44,859 nucleotides of DNA from Allorhodopirellula solitaria (GCF_007859855.1 NZ_SJPK01000025.1:1-44859); one strand, 5' to 3'; positions 1 to 8,597 are shown, numbered from the stretch's first letter. Program-made: numbers and translations. The notes: generated by a model from the sequence alone, not told the origin.

Positions 1-73
1 AAGTGACTGACAATGAGATGCAAAGCATACGCCTAAAACGTAACAGCTTTCACGGTGACTGGAACTATGAGAT

Positions 74-931
74 TCAACCACACAAGAACAGGTCAAACGG
101 GTAAGTTATTTCCGAACGACGCCTTAGGAATCCCTTCAGGCTACCGCGCCGCCCCGAGTCGTCCAGATTCGGGCCGACAGGATCCTTCTGCTCGTCGATC
201 TCCATCGGACTCATCCAGCCACTGTGTCGACGCCCCCGCCCACGCTCCCAGTCATGCGTGCTCTCACGCTTGCGCGATCCCGATTGCCGGCAGTCGTCAA
301 TCCGGTCCTTCGCCCCAGTGAAATCGCTCGTTTCCGGCGTTTCGGCCATCGCGGCGCGAATGGGATTGAGATCCACATAGGCTGCACAGGCCAGCAAACT
401 GGCTTCATCGAGAAGCAGCTGTGCTCGAAAACGACCTTCGAAGAAGTGCCCGCGGACCTCGTCTTCAGCATTGCTGCGTCGGGCGATATTTTCGGCCAAG
501 CACCGCATATACCAGCTCACGTCGGACAAACGCCGTCGCCGCTCGGCGAGCACTTCTGGACAGTTCCGAATCATGTCGAGCTCGGGGATCGTTGGCTCGG
601 CGGGACTTCCGTCGTGATTGCGGCGTTTGGGGAACAGTCGCAGCCAGCGACGGGCGACCTCGTCATCGGACCAGGCTGCCACAACGTCGGGCCGACTGCG
701 AAGCACCAGGTGAGCGTGCGAACTCATGATTGAAAAAGTCAAACAGTCGATACCGAAGACGGATGCGAGAAACTCCATACGGTCGCGGATCCAGCCCCTG
801 CGATGCTCATAGCACCGTCCAGTGGCGGCGTCTTTTCCGCAAAGCCATGCCTGTCTGACACAGCGTTCCACACAATGAACTACCTGTATTTGATTCGGAT
901 CGATCACTTCCCCACGAGCTTGCCTGGGCAT
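74..931 (-). CDS. REP-associated tyrosine (HUH/Y1) transposase, C-terminus diverged
   Basis: Single-strand DNA transposase of the IS200-like Y1 family, in the subgroup linked to REP hairpins (RAYT). The product has 285 residues. It contains an HUH-type His-Ala-His motif (SSHAHLVLRS) in the first third and the typical C-terminal core GRFRAQLLLDE...YVDLNPIRA. The start at 931 is chosen because GGGAG lies 8 nt upstream; an earlier in-frame start at 1009 would add a hydrophobic stretch with no family resemblance. From memory of planctomycete relatives, the protein should continue after the GFL near its end with a longer conserved tail; here it stops about 20 residues later, so the 3' end may be frameshifted or truncated. 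Hairpins that could be its substrates lie at 1637, 5900, 6614, 8598 and 9016. Family assignment is firm; activity is uncertain. Confidence 0.8.
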   Translation of the reverse strand: MPRQARGEVIDPNQIQVVHCVERCVRQAWLCGKDAATGRCYEHRRGWIRDRMEFLASVFGIDCLTFSIMSSHAHLVLRSRPDVVAAWSDDEVARRWLRLFPKRRNHDGSPAEPTIPELDMIRNCPEVLAERRRRLSDVSWYMRCLAENIARRSNAEDEVRGHFFEGRFRAQLLLDEASLLACAAYVDLNPIRAAMAETPETSDFTGAKDRIDDCRQSGSRKRESTHDWERGRGRRHSGWMSPMEIDEQKDPVGPNLDDSGRRGSLKGFLRRRSEITYPFDLFLCG

Positions 932-1091
932 GGTCTTCTCCCTACTGAGCGTGACGCTGTATTGTGGTTGACGTACTAGGAATCCTACGAAAAAGGCTAG
1001 GAAAGACAACTAAGCAATGCCTGTCCCTGTTTGGCTCGATCGACGTGGAGATCATCCCCAAAACCGGCCACCCGTGGAATTCACAACGAAA

Positions 1092-1361
1092 CTACGGCAC
1101 AGCGAAGGCCTGCAGGAACTCGTCGAGCCGCGCCTGCTTGCCCCAGTAGCCTTGATCGTTGTCGTACTTGGTTTCACCGGGCGTGGTATGGAACACGACC
1201 GGATACCGCCACTGCCGACGCTGAACAGCGAGCCCTGTCACGGTCTCGCTAAAAAGCTTCACCTCGCCTTCGACCGGCTGATCGAGTCCCAGCCGAACAC
1301 ACCCAGCCCGAACCGCTGCAGCGTCCCGGACCTGAGCGGAAATCTGCACCACGTGCGACAT
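1092..1361 (-). pseudogene. Truncated DUF1257-like protein, copy 1
   Basis: An 89-residue reading frame starting MSHVVQISAQVRDAAAVRAG, with a strong ribosome binding site (GAGGAGG, 5 nt before ATG). It resembles the N-terminal part of the DUF1257/Ycf35-like proteins I recall from planctomycetes, which normally continue for about 30 further residues after the point where this one stops (LQAFAVP). No function is established for the bacterial members. A second, more damaged copy lies at 6097-6330. I read both as remnants carried inside a duplicated block. Family assignment is from memory and moderate; decay is an inference from length and duplication. Confidence 0.5.
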
Positions 1362-1394
1362 ACGCGCCTCCTCGCAGAGAAAATAGGTAAACTC

Positions 1395-1414
1395 CGGTGG
1401 CTACAATGCCACCG
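1395..1414. repeat. Perfect hairpin CGGTGGC-TACAAT-GCCACCG
   Basis: A 7-bp perfect stem with a 6-nt loop lies just upstream of the DUF1257-like remnant. The identical hairpin recurs at 6364-6383 upstream of the second remnant, so it is part of the duplicated block. Confidence 0.7.
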
Positions 1415-1636
1415 TCAGCTATACGTAGCGAAGAATGGGTAGCAATTTAGCCCTGCCCGTCGGTTTCAGCCTATCGCGAAGATGGCAGTCGAAGCGGGAG
1501 CCGCCGTGTTAGCCGATCACGAGATGCGAGAGGGGATAGCTTGCGGTGCCCGGGCATGTCCAAACTTCTCGCAAAGAGTCCCGCGACTCGACGTGTCGGT
1601 CGATGAAGCCGGCGTGCCGTCGACGAATGAGGAGGT

Positions 1637-1659
1637 GCTCCGGCGTCGGCCACCGGAGC
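1637..1659 (-). repeat. REP-like palindrome, family A
   Basis: Read on the minus strand this is a 9-bp stem GCTCCGGTG/CGCCGGAGC (one G-T pair) around a GCCGA loop. Related copies are at 5900, 6614, 8598 and 9016. A run of such hairpins near a RAYT gene fits the REP definition. Confidence 0.65.
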
Positions 1660-1872
1660 CGATCAGTGAATCCAATCTTTCATGCGATGTTTTCCGCACT
1701 TGAATCATCCAGATGCACCCTCGACCCGACTTTCGTCTCCTGGAACCTTTTCTTGTGAATAACCCCAGGATCAAATTTTTGCGGAGCATTCCAATAGCAA
1801 ACAAGCGGTGTCGCTGGCTCGAAATAGAGCGTTCAGGTTTCCAGTAGTTTCTCGATCCTTAGTACGCCGCCC

Positions 1873-1901
1873 TTCAGCGGTGACGGCCGGCTCGGTATAA
1901 T
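1873..1901 (+). promoter_or_regulatory. Putative sigma70-type promoter of the HD operon
   Basis: A perfect -10 box TATAAT at 1896-1901 sits 17 nt after a weak -35 (TTCAGC, 1873-1878). Transcription would start near 1908, about 30 nt before the GTG start of the HD-domain gene. Confidence 0.45.
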
Positions 1902-1938
1902 CCCGCTAGCAAACTAAAACCAAGCATCGGAATCTATC

Positions 1939-3486
1939 GTGAATCAATCGTCCAAATATGGAGACGCACCTCCGTTCAAACACCTTAAGCGTGAGTCATC
2001 AAGAGCGCTGCTTGTTAGCCTTCGGAGTAAAGTTGCACCAATTTTGGACAACAACTGCCTGCCTCACTTCACAGACCATAGCGTGCTGCATTCTGACGGT
2101 GTGTCGCAACTGGTCGACGATCTAGTCAATCCCTTGATGCAGACCGACCAACGGCTGAATGAGACCGAGCTGGTTATCCTTTATTCCGCGTGTTATCTGC
2201 ATGACATTGGGCTGCAGTACGAGAATGCGGGTGAAACGAAGACGATCGCTGATCTTAAGCTCGGATTGCCGTGGCAGGAACAACCGGAAGATGAACGGCG
2301 GAACCTTCTTCGGCAGTTCCATCACAGAATCTCTGCTGAGATGGTTCATTCATCAGTCCGTGCCGAAGATCCCGTCATTGGCATGCAACTTACGAGTGAC
2401 TACGAGCCATCAAAAATCGCTTGCCTATGCGAGTCCCACAACCTGTATTTTGAGGTTGAGCGAGACTTAGCTCGCTATGATGAGCTAACGGCGGATGGTC
2501 CCGACATACGCATGAAACTGCTTGCAGGCCTGCTAAGAGTTGCCGACATTCTCGAGGAGTCGAGACGCCGCGCAACTCGTACTAAGGCAAGAACATTGAT
2601 GCTCGACATAACGTCGCAAAAGCACTGGTGGCGGCATTACTACACGGAAGATGTCGTTTTCAATGAAGCTGAAAAGACAGTCTCGATATGGTTTGACTTC
2701 CCCGAAGCCGATTTTGATTCATACTCGCGAATCGTCCCTGAACTTCAAAAGCCATGGATAGAGGCGGAATTTAGCCGTCATGCTGCTGTGTTCAACAAAT
2801 TTGGCGTAACTTGGACGCTTCAGGCCGAACTAAAATTCAAGCAATACAGCGACACCGAATCCATGCCCGACGAGGTGGTTACTGCGATGGCGGCAGAGCT
2901 ACGAGAAAGGCATATAGAGGAGGATGAACGGAGGCGTACTGTACTACTCAACACGTTTCGCGAATCCCGTCCTCAGGTAGAGAGTCGCCTCGCTGAGTTG
3001 CGGCAGAAGGAAAAGGAGCTGTCGCCAGAAGATTTCTTGCTGAAGCTTGTTGAGGTCTCGAACGACCTGTGGGCAATCGGTAGCAAGCGGAGCGCGATCT
3101 TCACACTCGTCTTTGAGTTTGGGAGGAAAAGTCAGCATCTAGACGCAGCAAAACGACTTGAGATCGGAACCCGTTTGATGCAGATGTGTCTTGAAGATGG
3201 CATGCCAGAACTGGCCAAAGGATGGGGGATTGTATTGCAGCAAGATGCGAAGAGCCTGCCGCCAACTGATCCAGCCGTTTTTCCCTGCCTGCGAACCATC
3301 ACGGATTGGTTCATCGCACTTTGTGGTTACGATGAAGCCAAAGTCGCGATTGCTGAGGCGATTGCGTGTGCCCCCAATGACAACGAGACTGAGTTGCTCG
3401 TTGCGAAACGCAGTGGAGTCGATTTCTTGCAAGGAGAACTCCAAGCGGTAGCAGGTGACGATGCAGGAGTCGCAAAAGATGATTGA
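1939..3486 (+). CDS. HD-domain phosphohydrolase-like protein (HD-CE-like), first gene of a two-gene operon
   Basis: A 515-residue protein with a metal-dependent HD domain in the first ~210 residues. Visible candidate ligands are H47 and H51 (HFTDHSVLH), H88-D89 (LHDIG), H128/H129, H167 (ESHNLY) and D203 in LLRVADILEESRRR. The layout (a TDHS..H start, LHDIG, and a late LRxAD motif) resembles the HD-CE type HD domains that I recall from prokaryotic conflict systems; that link is from memory and not tested. Residues ~210-515 are mostly charged and helical, with a possible coiled coil around 315-360 and no recognised domain. The start is GTG with a weak ribosome binding site, about 30 nt after a TATAAT box. 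The end overlaps the next gene by 8 nt, so the two are probably translated together. No membrane segment or signal peptide is seen. Substrate unknown; a nucleotide or nucleic-acid phosphodiesterase role is inference. Confidence 0.75.
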   Translation: MNQSSKYGDAPPFKHLKRESSRALLVSLRSKVAPILDNNCLPHFTDHSVLHSDGVSQLVDDLVNPLMQTDQRLNETELVILYSACYLHDIGLQYENAGETKTIADLKLGLPWQEQPEDERRNLLRQFHHRISAEMVHSSVRAEDPVIGMQLTSDYEPSKIACLCESHNLYFEVERDLARYDELTADGPDIRMKLLAGLLRVADILEESRRRATRTKARTLMLDITSQKHWWRHYYTEDVVFNEAEKTVSIWFDFPEADFDSYSRIVPELQKPWIEAEFSRHAAVFNKFGVTWTLQAELKFKQYSDTESMPDEVVTAMAAELRERHIEEDERRRTVLLNTFRESRPQVESRLAELRQKEKELSPEDFLLKLVEVSNDLWAIGSKRSAIFTLVFEFGRKSQHLDAAKRLEIGTRLMQMCLEDGMPELAKGWGIVLQQDAKSLPPTDPAVFPCLRTITDWFIALCGYDEAKVAIAEAIACAPNDNETELLVAKRSGVDFLQGELQAVAGDDAGVAKDD

Positions 3487-5626
3487 CGTCGCATCACCAG
3501 AAATCAGGATCGCGATTCCGAAGGCCAAAAGTCTAGCTTTCTTAGGAAACCCAGCGGAAGGAATCTCTCTGCTCGAAGCCAAGGTTGATTCGTCATCAGC
3601 GAAAATCGACCAACTGGCGGCGCTCTTGGCAATTTGTGAGATTCTTCATTGTGACTATCGCGACAATGAAGCGCTGGGGGTATTTGACCAGCGTATCGTC
3701 CCATTGATGGGCAGTTTCTCAGAAGAGATTGAAATTGCCGTCGAGTTCAATCGTAGCGACATCGTTCACTCGTTGTTGCAAAACGACGACTTCTACGGCT
3801 TGGTCGATCGCGCGTCAATCGCTGATGTGGAGCTCTGGAACCACAGAGCGTACTACGGCGTGATAGAAGCACGTGAGCAGGGCAAGCGACACGAATCATT
3901 GCCAAACACTTGGCAAGAGCTGCTTCGAGCATATTACCAAGGTTGCTGGCGATCGTATCGTCTTGCTTCAAAGCTGATGGCGATTGAATGCATGGATCTA
4001 GGATGGCCGGACGAAGCAATTTATCACGCGCTAGTTGCTGGTGACCAGCGAACGGCGAAAGCTTTCGGTACCGCGTTGTTGCTTCAAGGAAATCCTGACA
4101 GGGTTGCAAAGTCAACATCAAAGTGGCTTGACTGCACACATCTAAAGCGTCTGTTCGTCGTTGGATGCGATATTCTTGATGGATACGTGGACGCAATTCC
4201 CGACGGGCAATTTGATGATGTCTTCGAGCGAGTGCGGACAATGGCATCTTTGCATGGCTCGGAGTGGCAAGAGCACTCTTGCGTATCACGTGCGTGGAAC
4301 TCGATGTCGGATATGTCCTGGAGACTGAACAACAATCAGGCGGTGCGTTTGCTGAGTACGGCGATCAACCACCCAATCTGGAGTGTTCCTATTGAAGGAG
4401 GTAATCGCGTATTGCCAGTGAGAGACAAAATGATGAATTCGCTCGCAGCCAGCGCAGCAGTATTGCCACCGGAGAGCGTTTCGGAGCTTGTTGAGGCGAC
4501 GGTGGAGCTTGTTGTTGAACGAAAGCAACACACCGACTACCCCAACGCAATCGAACTGCTTTGTCGCCTCGGAAGCTTGTGCGGTGACGATGCGAAAAAG
4601 CGAATCAAGGAAGCTCTCTACCAGCCTGGGAAGCCACTTGATTCCTATTTGCTTCAGGTTGCACCAAACTTTAACGCCAAGCTGAAAGAGCCAGAGTCGT
4701 TGAGCAGCGACATCGACAAAGTCGCAGATCGAATCCGCCAGCAATTTCAGTGGCTGCCGTTGTCAGCCGAAGTAAAGCAACTCGGTGGTGCTTTCGGCTT
4801 TTTCACTGTTGTCAAGGATGACCAAAAGCTTGTTGTACAGTCGATCAGCACAGTTCACGAACACGCGATACTTCGGCATCGGGAGCATCTTTCGCTCGAT
4901 GCACTCCAGAAATTGATTGACGCAATGCTAGATATGATTAGCGAAAATGAAAATCTAATCAACAACAAGATCCAGTTGGTTCAGGTGATGGGATCCGTTG
5001 GCGACGTCTGTTCCGCGGCACAGGCAAAGCAAATCTTTAACGTACTGTCGCCGATGGCAAACGGCATCATCAAGGAGCCTGAATTGACTCAGTCAGTGGC
5101 TGAATCACAGAATCCGCTCAACCCGTTCAAAATGGGGGCGGGCAAGCCAACGGACCTTCGCGGCGTCGCAATCTTTACCTTGTCGTGTATCGAACGTGAC
5201 AAACCAGGCGTTTTCGCAGGCGAGCTCGATTCGATCATCGAAGCGGGGCTGACCGAAAGCGATCCACAAGTTCGTGCATTGTCGCTTGCTGCTGCGAGGG
5301 AGAAACCGACGATTTCCGAGGCAGAGTTTACAGCTGTCATTCTTGCGACACGCGATGCCGATCCAGCAGTGGCAAATTCAGCATTCGGAGTCCTAGCAAA
5401 CAAGGAAGAGTTGCAACTGACTCGTCCACAATGGAGGCTCGTCATCCACACAGCCAAACTTGCAGCGCAATCGAACGAAGTAAAAGTGCGTCGGGCGGCG
5501 GCGTACGCTTGCTCGAAATTGAAGTCCAAAATCACTACCAACACACTTCGTGATGAAATGGATAAGCTTCTCGAAACACTTTGCAACGACAAATGTGCAT
5601 CTGTACGGCGACATGCGAGTGAATAG
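3479..5626 (+). CDS. Large alpha-helical repeat protein with C-terminal HEAT-like repeats
   Basis: A 715-residue protein built almost entirely of predicted helices. The N-terminal and middle parts look like irregular TPR-type repeats. The last ~150 residues show HEAT-like units with the signature D-P-x-V-R-x-x-x-x-x-A-A (DPQVRALSLAAA, DPAVANSAFGVLA, EVKVRRAAAYACSKL, ASVRRHASE). No catalytic motif, signal peptide or membrane segment is visible. The start at ATG 3479 is chosen because AGGAG lies 9 nt upstream; GTG 3455 and ATG 3461 are in-frame alternatives. The 8-nt overlap with the HD gene suggests coupled translation and a joint function, with this protein as scaffold or sensor and the HD protein as enzyme. 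Function unknown. Confidence 0.7.
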   Translation: MIDVASPEIRIAIPKAKSLAFLGNPAEGISLLEAKVDSSSAKIDQLAALLAICEILHCDYRDNEALGVFDQRIVPLMGSFSEEIEIAVEFNRSDIVHSLLQNDDFYGLVDRASIADVELWNHRAYYGVIEAREQGKRHESLPNTWQELLRAYYQGCWRSYRLASKLMAIECMDLGWPDEAIYHALVAGDQRTAKAFGTALLLQGNPDRVAKSTSKWLDCTHLKRLFVVGCDILDGYVDAIPDGQFDDVFERVRTMASLHGSEWQEHSCVSRAWNSMSDMSWRLNNNQAVRLLSTAINHPIWSVPIEGGNRVLPVRDKMMNSLAASAAVLPPESVSELVEATVELVVERKQHTDYPNAIELLCRLGSLCGDDAKKRIKEALYQPGKPLDSYLLQVAPNFNAKLKEPESLSSDIDKVADRIRQQFQWLPLSAEVKQLGGAFGFFTVVKDDQKLVVQSISTVHEHAILRHREHLSLDALQKLIDAMLDMISENENLINNKIQLVQVMGSVGDVCSAAQAKQIFNVLSPMANGIIKEPELTQSVAESQNPLNPFKMGAGKPTDLRGVAIFTLSCIERDKPGVFAGELDSIIEAGLTESDPQVRALSLAAAREKPTISEAEFTAVILATRDADPAVANSAFGVLANKEELQLTRPQWRLVIHTAKLAAQSNEVKVRRAAAYACSKLKSKITTNTLRDEMDKLLETLCNDKCASVRRHASE

Positions 5627-5899
5627 TCGTCACAATGACGATTGAGCTAAATCAGGGCTCAGTCAGCATCTTGATCAGGTGCGGGATCCCATGGACTTGG
5701 TGGTTTCGGTCGGCACCCCGTATCCAACACCGCCCAGGCAATACCGCCTTCAATTTAGTTGAATCTGGAGCGAGCGGCTTCGGCACAGATTGCGCGATGG
5801 GGTCGGTTAATCAGCTTTTTCTTGGCCGCACTTCGCGGCATCGCATGGCGAAGAAAAGGTGCGCGGATTCTTGTGTGGGGAGTGCAAGGCGGTTTCGCT

Positions 5900-5922
5900 G
5901 CTCCGGTGGCCGACACCGGAGC
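5900..5922 (+). repeat. REP-like palindrome, family A
   Basis: The best copy of the family: a perfect 9-bp stem GCTCCGGTG/CACCGGAGC around the loop GCCGA. It forms the left end of a ~157-bp repeat that recurs at 9016-9171. Confidence 0.7.
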
Positions 5923-6056
5923 AGCTGGTCATGCAGTTTCTCTCGGAATTCGGTGGCTGACGATCGATTTTGGCTGGTATTCGTATCTCGTTGAGATGCA
6001 TGATCTCAACGAAAATCACTGCGAATTGCTGGGCCTCGATGAATCTTAGTCTCTCG
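5900..6056 (+). repeat. Dispersed ~157-bp repeat, copy 1
   Basis: A REP-like hairpin plus ~134 bp recurs at 9016-9171 with only a few substitutions, same orientation, offset 3115 bp over most of its length. There is no conserved reading frame. The whole stretch 5627-6953 has no credible complete gene; it holds this repeat, a purine-rich hairpin, a DUF1257-like remnant and the second copy of the long repeat. Confidence 0.7.
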
Positions 6057-6061
6057 AACGG

Positions 6062-6120
6062 GAAAAGGGGAAGGGGGGCGTTTTGACTGCAGTCGCTCAA
6101 ACGACCCCCTTCCCCTTTTC
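6062..6120. repeat. Long inverted repeat of GAAAAGGGGAAGGGG type
   Basis: The left arm 6062-6080 and right arm 6102-6120 pair over 18 of 19 positions around a 21-nt spacer, and the spacer adds TTTGA/TCAAA. One strand is strongly purine-rich, with runs of four to six G. Confidence 0.7.
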
Positions 6121-6330
6121 TTCGCCCTTCCCCTTTTCTTCGCCAGCGGTCGTCGTATTGAACACGACCGGATACCACCACTGCCGAAGCTGAACAGCGA
6201 GCCCTGTCACGGTCTCGCTAAAAAGCTTCAACTTGCCTTCGACCGGCTGATCGAGTCCCAGTCGAACACACCCAGCCCGAACCGCTGCAGCGTCCCGGAC
6301 CTGAGTGGAAATCTGCACCACGTGCGACAT
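6097..6330 (-). pseudogene. Truncated DUF1257-like protein, copy 2
   Basis: A 77-residue frame nearly identical at its N-terminus to the remnant at 1092-1361 (MSHVVQISTQVRDAAAVRAG), with the same GAGGAGG ribosome binding site. After PVVFNTTTAGEE the family sequence is lost and replaced by translated 18-bp tandem repeats. Read as a gene fragment, not a functional protein. Confidence 0.5.
6109..6144. repeat. Tandem repeat, 2 x 18 bp
   Basis: Two perfect copies of CTTCCCCTTTTCTTCGCC. They form the abnormal 3' end of the DUF1257-like remnant (read as GEEKGKGEEKGKG on the minus strand), so the repeat seems to have grown into that gene. Confidence 0.75.
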
Positions 6331-6640
6331 ACGCGCCTCCTCACAGAGGAAATAGGTAAACTCCGGTGGCTACAATGCCACCGTCAGCTATACGTAGCGT
6401 GGAAAAGACCACGGTTTACCTAGCTATCGACTTGGCAGAGTCACGAATCTGCAAGTTAGCAAGGAGAACGGACAAAATACGCGTACGCTGAAAGCGGGAT
6501 CACGAGATGGGATAGCTTGTGGTGCCCCGCCATGTCCAAACTTCTCTAATAGAGTCCCACGACTCGGCGTGTCGTTCAACGCAACCGGAATAGATCAGAT
6601 AATTCAGAAAACGGCTCTGGCGTCGGCCACCGGAGCATTG
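6152..6640 (+). repeat. Long diverged repeat, copy 2
   Basis: Second copy of the block at about 1190-1660. It includes the perfect hairpin at 6364-6383 and ends in the REP-like palindrome at 6614-6636. The two parts of the block are less well matched around 6400-6500. Confidence 0.65.
6614..6636 (-). repeat. REP-like palindrome, family A, one mismatch
   Basis: On the minus strand GCTCCGGTG-GCCGA-CGCCAGAGC. It is the end of an ~85-bp inverted copy (about 6618-6703) of the sequence at about 8955-9040, which includes the purine run GAAAAGGGGAAAGGGG. Confidence 0.55.
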
Positions 6641-6953
6641 CAAGGCCAACCTCACACATCCCGAAGCCGCGGAAAAACGACCCCTTTCCCCTTTTCGTCG
6701 ACGACTTCCGTATCTAGGAATGGAAATGTGACTTTCCAGGATAGTTCGAGCAGACGCTACGGATCCCGGTCGATGAAACCGGAACGCTTTCGGTGAGGGC
6801 CGTTTCAGCGCCCAGATTCTGAAGGCACCGACACGAGTTTCGAACCTTTGCTGTTGGCGTCGCTTTAGACGTTCTTGCGCACCGGGAACCGCGTGTCTTG
6901 ATCACGCCTGCCAGCTGCAGATGGGCACACCTGCGTCAAGGTGGCAAGACCAA

Positions 6954-7715
6954 CTATTCAATTTCTTGGCTCGCCAGTGTAACCACGAATTGAAAAAGCT
7001 CTTCAAGGTCAACGATAGAGCCACCGTCATCGTTGCCCTCCAATCGAAATAGCTTAAAGATGGGTATGTCGCTAACCACCGCATGCCCGTCTTCCTCTCT
7101 TCGTTTTGCCCACGGCCAGATCCGACACCTCGGGTCTCGGGGATTCTCCACGATTGCGATTGCCCTGGGCTGACCTCCCTTCGGCGTTAGTGCACATCGT
7201 TTACGACCATACCGTTTGCCTGGTATGTGTTCGCAACCTCGAACGTCATTTCCGCAGATTGAACAAATAAGTCCGTCGAACTCCATCTCCCAGCTGCAGT
7301 ACAAACCTGGGCCGAAGGCTGAATCTATATCTTGGATCAATTCAGTTGCCCTGGTAGCCCAGCGTCTCGCAAAATCAAGGTCAATTCCTGAATAGCTCGT
7401 AAGCCGCTCTCGTGCGTCGTGCGATAGATCCCAGCAAACTTCGACTGCTTTCGGATACTTTATCCAATCTGGGTGACGCGTGGTGAGCCCGATGTTCGCC
7501 AAGTCGCGCAACGCGTTGAGTAACACCCGACAACCTAGAATATACTCCTCCTCTTCCAAGGTCTTCGCTGCTCGATCACGACTAACAGCTTCGCGTATTG
7601 CGATGATAGTAATAGCGATCGCGTCTTCCTCGCGTCCCTGATCAACATGCGTTGCCCAATCAAATACAATTCGATTCGCCCAATCGCCTGTGTTTCTGAT
7701 CTCTCGTTGATGCAT
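6954..7715 (-). CDS. Unknown protein with a C-x2-C-x6-C-x-H metal motif
   Basis: Not recognised by function. The product has 253 residues when started at ATG 7715, which has GGAAG 8 nt upstream; GTG 7730 is an alternative. Residues ~150-175 hold C151, C154, C161, H163 and a further Cys (ICSICGNDVRGCEHIPG), a probable zinc site seen in various uncharacterised proteins. The N-terminal half is helical and charged. The gene follows its upstream partner with the ATG 2 nt after the stop codon, so the two are almost certainly one transcript. It lies between repeat blocks, consistent with an acquired cassette. Confidence 0.7.
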   Translation of the reverse strand: MHQREIRNTGDWANRIVFDWATHVDQGREEDAIAITIIAIREAVSRDRAAKTLEEEEYILGCRVLLNALRDLANIGLTTRHPDWIKYPKAVEVCWDLSHDARERLTSYSGIDLDFARRWATRATELIQDIDSAFGPGLYCSWEMEFDGLICSICGNDVRGCEHIPGKRYGRKRCALTPKGGQPRAIAIVENPRDPRCRIWPWAKRREEDGHAVVSDIPIFKLFRLEGNDDGGSIVDLEELFQFVVTLASQEIE

Positions 7716-7717
7716 CC

Positions 7718-8203
7718 TTACTTCTTCCACGCACCGATCTTCTTGACGGTCTTCATCACTTCTCTGAATTCGTCGACGGATCCGTCAAACTTAATCGTGG
7801 ACGTATTGTTTTTGCGTTGCATCCGAAGCTCAACATGAATTCGAGTTTCTTTGTCTGCCGAATCATCGTGCTCCGCATTCCGCTTTTCACTCACCCAATC
7901 GCAAATACAATCCACTGTTGCGGGCAACGCGGTATTCTCCAGGAACAACCACAGCATTCCGAGCCATACGTCTGCGCCGCGTCGATCTAGTACTCTGGGC
8001 TCCACCCCCAAGTCGTATGCGGTTCTGCATGGAATGCCTGCCTGTTTTAGCTGCTTGGCCAACAACACAGAGTCATGTGCATCGCATACTTCATTGATTT
8101 CTTCCGAATCGACTTTCTCTGGAAGTACGAGCACTGCCACGCCTTCAAGTTTCGCTTGTTCCACTCCCAACTTTGAAGCAATTTCACCAATCTGATTCCG
8201 CAT
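7718..8203 (-). CDS. Unknown 161-residue protein, first gene of a two-gene operon
   Basis: Not recognised. Start at ATG 8203 with a very good ribosome binding site (GGAGGAG, about 5 nt upstream); an in-frame extension to 8257 is less likely. No signal peptide, membrane segment or clear catalytic motif. The middle part (DAHDSVLLAKQLKQAGIPCR) alternates beta-like and helical segments, and the C-terminal ~40 residues look like a beta-alpha unit ending in lysines. The next gene begins immediately after its stop, so a joint role is likely but unknown. Confidence 0.65.
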   Translation of the reverse strand: MRNQIGEIASKLGVEQAKLEGVAVLVLPEKVDSEEINEVCDAHDSVLLAKQLKQAGIPCRTAYDLGVEPRVLDRRGADVWLGMLWLFLENTALPATVDCICDWVSEKRNAEHDDSADKETRIHVELRMQRKNNTSTIKFDGSVDEFREVMKTVKKIGAWKK

Positions 8204-8597
8204 GATTCTCCTCCAACCAAAATATGGCCCACATGAACAGTGACTTCCAATTCCCATAGCTTAGGAAACCTTCAGGAGCCGTCTAGCCCAAGCGTAACAC
8301 GTTGGGTGCCAGATCGGATTTCATTCGGTCCACTATCTCGCTATCCAGTTGGACAGGCTGGGAATCTTGAGTTTGTAGGCGCAATTGAACGCTTTTTCTT
8401 TTCATTTTCCAGTATCGCTGTCGTGCGGGTTCCAGGCGACCTTTTCTCCTGACCGCTATTGCTAGATGGTGACGCACAACGACGCTGCGAAACGCGAGGC
8501 CAATTTGCCATAGTTGGACAAACCTCAGCGTTTTTAGCGATCGCCGAACAGCAGGACGTACAGGACACCGAAGCGATTCTTCACGATTCTGTTCGAC

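Larger units (their letters stand above)
1190..1660 (+). repeat. Long diverged repeat, copy 1
   Basis: About 470 bp that recur in the same orientation at about 6152-6640. The first part (to about 1434) is nearly identical between copies over roughly 245 bp. The second part (about 1522-1660) matches more weakly, with small deletions. The block carries the 5' end of a DUF1257-like gene, a perfect hairpin, and a REP-like palindrome at its right end. The stretch 1362-1938 contains no credible gene. Confidence 0.7.

Noticed and set aside
1-73. Coding sequence at the left edge
   Set aside because: Too short; no recognisable peptide in any frame.
224-733. Long plus-strand frame opposite the RAYT gene
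   Set aside because: Mirror of the transposase frame with no ribosome binding site or protein-like content.
4388-4520. CCACCGGAG string inside the helical-repeat gene
   Set aside because: No matching stem arm or GCCGA loop, so it is not a REP-like copy.
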